Positions 31,994-35,585 of a stretch of 35,585 nucleotides of DNA are shown piece after piece. The translations under genes were made by a program, and so were the position numbers. The notes below the pieces were generated by a model that had not been told where the DNA came from, ran no database searches, and saw only the letters and a program-made list of their open reading frames with translations. The stretch is from NCBI RefSeq assembly GCF_900129135.1, contig NZ_FQVI01000033.1, forward strand, positions 1-35,585. The letters run 5' to 3'. This DNA comes from Lactonifactor longoviformis DSM 17459 (GTDB lineage: Bacteria > Bacillota > Clostridia > Lachnospirales > Lachnospiraceae). Numbering within the stretch: position 1 is the stretch's first letter; each line of letters starts with the position of its first letter.

Positions 31994-33202
31994 ATGATAG
32001 AAATTGTATATGAGAAAGAAAAACAAAAGCCAGTGGGGAACGAGGGTTACTTTCGAATTCCTAACAATATACGCCAGATAGGAGAAATTAATGAAGCACA
32101 AAAAATATATATTGAAGATTATGCGTACACTTATCTAAGTAGACTATCAAATGATAAGTCAGACAAAGGACAGGCTGCGGTTCTGCTGGGACAGACGAAC
32201 TGGCTGGATGGAGTATCTTACCTGTTTGTTAAGAGTGCAATTGCCCTTCCCGATATGGAGATCAGCGAGGACTATCTGGTATTTACGGACGATGTCTGGA
32301 ATCAGGTGTATGAAAAAAACAAAGAGTATTTCGGAGAACAGGAGATCGTCGGATGGTTTCTCTCTATTCCCGGATGTTCGATGGAGCTCCATGAGGTGAT
32401 TTGCCGGACACATCTGGATCATTTTGGGGGAAGCGATAAGGTTCTTTTTGTCATGGAACCAACAGAAAAGGAAGAAGCATTTTACCGTTATGAGAACAGT
32501 AAACTTACCAGACAGCTGGGCTTCTATATTTACTATGAAAAAAATGAACCCATGCAGAATTACCTGATATCGCAGAACGAAAATATGCCCAGGGATGAGG
32601 CAAAGGTGGAAGACAAAGCGGTGAAAAACTTCCGCAAAAAGGTAGAGGCCAAAGCAGAAGCAAAACCTCAGAAAAGAGCAGGTTCTCTCGTCTATGCTGC
32701 CAGTGCCTGTGTTCTGATCGGTGTTCTGGCTGTCGGGACAGGCTTATTTAATAATTATAATAAGCTCAGAGATGCCAAAGACGTAGTGGCAAGCGCAGCA
32801 GATACTCACAGTCAAAAAGATACAGACAAGGAACCCGTGGTACAAAAGACCCCGGTAAATGGGCTTGCCTCTGAGAGCCAGGGAAAGGAACCGCAGGACG
32901 AACCCAAGGATAAAACCCAGGGGGGGAGCAAGGAGGATGAGGATTCTGCAAAAAAAGAGGCAGAGTCTATAGAACATCAGGTGCCGGAGGATACCAAAAA
33001 GCCCTTTGATAATGCAGATGCTGCCCAGCCAAGCAACGGTCAGTCGGCAGCGCAGTACTATACCATTAAGAGAGGAGATACGCTGACAAGTATCAGCAAC
33101 AAATATTACGGAAACAGTGCCAAGATAGCTGAAATCTGCAGTGCAAACGGAATGTCGGAGGATGAAACAATTTATCCGGGACAAATAATTTTACTACCGT
33201 AG
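31994..33202 (+). CDS. LysM protein with an N-terminal MPN/JAMM-like domain lacking the metal site
   Basis: The 402-residue protein has a cytoplasmic-looking N-terminal domain (about 1-200), one transmembrane segment (about 231-252, after KPQKR), a polar linker and a C-terminal LysM (about 355-402, YYTIKRGDTLTSISNKYYG). The membrane topology puts LysM outside. In the N-terminal domain AAVLLGQTNW, IVGWFLSIPGCSMELHEVIC and VLFVMEP line up with the MPN pattern 'GxLLG...VVGWYHSHPG...D...VxVVxDP'. The HxH and Asp ligands are replaced (LSI). This is my reading, not a database hit. ATG 31994 follows AAGGGGTG. Next come the DUF5711-like and cvpA genes. Confidence 0.72.
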   Translation: MIEIVYEKEKQKPVGNEGYFRIPNNIRQIGEINEAQKIYIEDYAYTYLSRLSNDKSDKGQAAVLLGQTNWLDGVSYLFVKSAIALPDMEISEDYLVFTDDVWNQVYEKNKEYFGEQEIVGWFLSIPGCSMELHEVICRTHLDHFGGSDKVLFVMEPTEKEEAFYRYENSKLTRQLGFYIYYEKNEPMQNYLISQNENMPRDEAKVEDKAVKNFRKKVEAKAEAKPQKRAGSLVYAASACVLIGVLAVGTGLFNNYNKLRDAKDVVASAADTHSQKDTDKEPVVQKTPVNGLASESQGKEPQDEPKDKTQGGSKEDEDSAKKEAESIEHQVPEDTKKPFDNADAAQPSNGQSAAQYYTIKRGDTLTSISNKYYGNSAKIAEICSANGMSEDETIYPGQIILLP

Positions 33203-33278
33203 AAGAGTGTGATATAATGAGAGCGCTGGTACTCAAAGAAATCAAATACGGAAAATACATAAGGATAAGGAAATAGCT

Positions 33279-34511
33279 ATGAAAAACCTGTTAAGAAAGT
33301 GGAAGAGGCAGAGGAAAAAGGCAAAAGCGCAGAAAGCGGCCCGAATACAACAGGATGGGAATGATATAGAAGCTTATAAGGCTAAGATTTTAAGACACCG
33401 TATCAGAATGCTGAAGAGAGCCGGCATCCTTGCTGCGGTGATTGCGGTTGTAGTTCTGGTAATAACGCTGGTGATCCAAAAGAGGGTGTACCATAAATAC
33501 TCTGTACTTTTTTCTCTCACGGAGGAAGACACCTCTTCTAAAAATTACGTGGATTTGGACGGGGCTGTACTAAAGTATGGGAACGACGGAGCCGCTCTGC
33601 TGGACAGCAAACAGAATGTAGTCTGGAATCAGACGTATGAGATGCAGGACCCACAGGTGGATATCTGCGGTGAAACAGCGGTAGTTGCTGATAAAAAAGG
33701 GACAGCTATGTACATCTTTTCAAAAGATGGGCCCTCTGGCGCAGTTGACAGTTCCCTGCCCATATTAAAGGCAAAAGTAGCCAGCCAGGGTGTGGTGGCA
33801 GCAATTCTTGAAGATGGTGAAAAGACCTGGATTAATTTTTATGCATCTGACGGTACTGTGATAGCGGAAAACCAGACCAGAATCGACAGTCCGGGGTACC
33901 CGGTGGATCTGGCAGTATCTCCCAATGGCCAGCTGATTATGGTAACCTATTTATATGTTGAAAATGGAGTTTCCACCAGTTACGTGGCATATTATAACTT
34001 CGGCAATGCCGGACAAAATGAGATTGATAACATAGTCAGCGGTTATACATACGAAGGGATTCTGGTTCCCCAGGTCGCGTATCTGGATGAGAGCACATCC
34101 CTGGCCTTCCGTGACAATGGTTTTACTATCTATAAAGGAAAACAGATTCCAAAGGAAGCCACAAAGGTAGATGTGAAGAAAGAAATTGTCAGTACATTTT
34201 ATGACGACAGCCATGTGGGTCTCATATTTAAAAGCGACAACAAGTCCAAGCAATATACTATGAGACTGTACAGCACTTCCGGAAGGCTTTTATTTGAAAG
34301 AGATTTTAATATTGAGTATAAAAATGTTAAGCTGAGTGACGGTATGGTAATCATGAATAATGAAAACCAGGTCTGCCTTATGAGTTTAAAAGGAGTTGAG
34401 AAGTTTAACGGGACGATTGATGAGGGGAACATTAAGGACATCTTTAAAGTGGGTATGAATAAGTACATGCTTGTGACGGATAAGGGGAGCAGTACCATAA
34501 AGTTTAAATAA
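33279..34511 (+). CDS. DUF5711-like membrane-anchored beta-propeller protein
   Basis: Function unknown. The 410-residue protein has a very basic N terminus (about 46 residues), one transmembrane helix (about 47-66, ILAAVIAVVVLVITLVI) and an extracytoplasmic beta-rich region. That region has repeated short strands (DLDGAVLKYGNDGAALLDSK, NGQLIMVTYLYVENG) suggesting a propeller. I associate it with the DUF5711 family of Lachnospiraceae. It lies between the LysM and cvpA genes with gaps of 76 and 45 bp, suggesting one envelope operon. Confidence 0.7.
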   Translation: MKNLLRKWKRQRKKAKAQKAARIQQDGNDIEAYKAKILRHRIRMLKRAGILAAVIAVVVLVITLVIQKRVYHKYSVLFSLTEEDTSSKNYVDLDGAVLKYGNDGAALLDSKQNVVWNQTYEMQDPQVDICGETAVVADKKGTAMYIFSKDGPSGAVDSSLPILKAKVASQGVVAAILEDGEKTWINFYASDGTVIAENQTRIDSPGYPVDLAVSPNGQLIMVTYLYVENGVSTSYVAYYNFGNAGQNEIDNIVSGYTYEGILVPQVAYLDESTSLAFRDNGFTIYKGKQIPKEATKVDVKKEIVSTFYDDSHVGLIFKSDNKSKQYTMRLYSTSGRLLFERDFNIEYKNVKLSDGMVIMNNENQVCLMSLKGVEKFNGTIDEGNIKDIFKVGMNKYMLVTDKGSSTIKFK

Positions 34512-34556
34512 TGGTTCCCCATTGGAAAAGAACGGAAGATCTACAGGAGAAATGTT

Positions 34557-35264
34557 ATGAATTGGCTTAGTATAGTTGTGCTTGCTTTCCTGATATTTAC
34601 AATCATCAATGGATTCCGGAGGGGACTTATCAGAACGGTTATCTCAATGGTTTCGGTAGTGCTTGCTGTGATATTGGCTTCTTTTATCAGCCCTCACGTA
34701 AGCGAATTCCTGGAAGAACAGACCCCTGTCTATGATAAAATTCAGGAAATCTGTGAGACACAAATGGAAAATTATGTGGCGGGCGGAGATGAGATTGACG
34801 GAGATGGTGAAAAGCAGTCTTCTATCATAGAAGAACTCCCCCTGCCGGAGTCTTTGAAGAATAGTTTACTGCTGAATAACACTGCGGAAGGGTACAGCCA
34901 GCTAGTGGTTGGTACTTTTGGGGAGTACCTCTCTGTGTATATAGCTCATATGCTGGTAAAGGGGATTGCTGCTGTTTTGTCCTTTATTCTGGCTATAATA
35001 TTGATTCGGTTGTTGTCCTTTGCTCTGGAAAGTGTAGCGCAGCTGCCTGTATTAAGTTCTATTAACCGGGTTGGCGGAGGACTGGCAGGGGCGGTTCAGG
35101 GGATTTTAATTGTATGGATTTTTTTCCTTATCATTACGATATTATGCAATTTCGACTTTGCCTGGTGCAGAGAGATGCACCAACTGATTCAGGAGGATAC
35201 ATTCTTAAACTTTTGGTATAATAACAATGTCCTGCTCCATTTTATGCAGGGTTTTTTAGGGTGA
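34557..35264 (+). CDS. CvpA-family membrane protein
   Basis: The 235-residue protein has the CvpA pattern: an N-terminal hydrophobic pair with FLIFTIINGFRRGLIRTVIS, a long soluble loop (about 60-140) and further transmembrane segments. The last of these contain SSINRVGGGLAGAVQGILIV, the typical C-terminal CvpA motif. In other bacteria CvpA relates to envelope stress and colicin V export. Its molecular role is unknown. It ends the envelope gene group. Confidence 0.87.
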   Translation: MNWLSIVVLAFLIFTIINGFRRGLIRTVISMVSVVLAVILASFISPHVSEFLEEQTPVYDKIQEICETQMENYVAGGDEIDGDGEKQSSIIEELPLPESLKNSLLLNNTAEGYSQLVVGTFGEYLSVYIAHMLVKGIAAVLSFILAIILIRLLSFALESVAQLPVLSSINRVGGGLAGAVQGILIVWIFFLIITILCNFDFAWCREMHQLIQEDTFLNFWYNNNVLLHFMQGFLG

Positions 35265-35322
35265 GACCCATTGAAAAATTGCTATATCATATTGACAATA
35301 ATTCCCATAAATGTTACGATAT

Positions 35323-35355
35323 AAGTCCACCGGTTGTCATCCGGTGGACTTATTT
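35323..35355 (+). terminator. Terminator after cvpA
   Basis: AAGTCCACCGG (35323-35333) and CCGGTGGACTT (35341-35351) pair perfectly around a seven-base loop, followed by a short T-rich run. Confidence 0.85.
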
Positions 35356-35406
35356 GTCTGGAAAACAGAGAATCGAAAAAGTCCATGACAAAATAGTAGA
35401 TTATTG

Positions 35407-35435
35407 TTGACAATGTAAGTTGTTTGTGATATTCT
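35407..35435 (+). promoter_or_regulatory. Tandem promoter 1 of a downstream (probably rRNA) operon
   Basis: Perfect TTGACA (35407-35412), 17-base spacer, TATTCT (35430-35435). No gene starts behind it within the window. Confidence 0.7.
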
Positions 35436-35488
35436 AGTACAGCTGTCAGGAATTGCATGAAACGACAGTGAAAGAATTAAAAAAGTTG

Positions 35489-35517
35489 TTGACAAGGCGT
35501 ACTGCTTATGATATTAT
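35489..35517 (+). promoter_or_regulatory. Tandem promoter 2 of a downstream (probably rRNA) operon
   Basis: Perfect TTGACA (35489-35494), 17-base spacer, TATTAT (35512-35517). An A-rich UP-like tract precedes it (AAAAAAGTTG). Confidence 0.78.
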
Positions 35518-35574
35518 ATAAAAGTTGCTGTGAGTCACACGGAGATAACTGATAAAAAGAAATAAAAAAAGTTA

Positions 35575-35585
35575 TTGACAGACAC
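35575..35585 (+). promoter_or_regulatory. Tandem promoter 3, -35 element only
   Basis: TTGACA (35575-35580) is preceded by an A-rich tract nearly identical to that of promoter 2, 86 bp away. The -10 lies beyond the window. Confidence 0.6.

Noticed and set aside
1-35585. CRISPR arrays, prophage, toxin-antitoxin or defence systems
   Set aside because: No spaced direct repeats and no recognisable genes of these kinds were found on either strand.

Overview
The window looks like chromosomal DNA of a spore-forming Gram-positive Clostridia, most likely Lachnospiraceae. The evidence is spoVG and a yyaC-type spore gene, the split glgC/glgD pair, a two-subunit transketolase, a large Bacillus/Clostridia-type SRP RNA, a HydE maturase and several Lachnospiraceae-type envelope proteins. 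Most of it is ordinary housekeeping sequence. I found no CRISPR array, no phage and no obvious defence locus. The only mobile DNA is the start of an IS1182-type transposase cut off by the left edge.

Left part (1-5.3 kb, minus strand): transposase fragment, a PRPP synthetase, a DnaC/DnaI-like helicase loader, a DnaD/DnaB-type primosome protein, then murC. The gap between the primosome operon and murC carries four perfect and two near-perfect DnaA boxes. They lie upstream of a good promoter for the primosome genes and partly overlap a murC terminator hairpin.

5.3-13.1 kb: a divergent promoter pair sharing a -35 region separates murC from glgC-glgD-spoVG (glycogen precursor synthesis plus a sporulation regulator). 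Next come a small XRE regulator, an RsmF-like rRNA methyltransferase and tRNA-Pro on the minus strand. A structured, terminator-bearing leader then precedes a membrane-anchored Ig-like protein and an acidic DUF6128-like protein, and an NrdG-type radical SAM activase lies convergent to them.

13.1-22.8 kb: tRNA-Ser, tadA and a homocysteine methyltransferase-like gene. Two convergent Na/Pi cotransporters follow, one with a clear PhoP-box array. Then come a short KdpD/KdpE-type two-component system, hydE, a DedA membrane protein and the SRP RNA gene on the minus strand.

22.8-30.5 kb: pfk, dnaX-ebfC-recR and a LacI-family regulator, followed by a transaldolase and the two transketolase halves. 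The sugar-phosphate genes (PFK, transaldolase, transketolase) form a carbon-metabolism block around the replication/repair trio. tadA, SRP RNA and dnaX-ebfC-recR are also close neighbours near the B. subtilis origin, so this region may be origin-proximal.

30.5-35.6 kb: an HD-domain protein whose 3' end overlaps yyaC by 133 bp in antisense, then three envelope genes. These are a LysM protein with what looks like a catalytically dead MPN/JAMM domain, a DUF5711-like propeller protein and CvpA. The right edge holds tandem strong promoters of the type that precede rRNA operons, so an rRNA operon probably starts just beyond the window.
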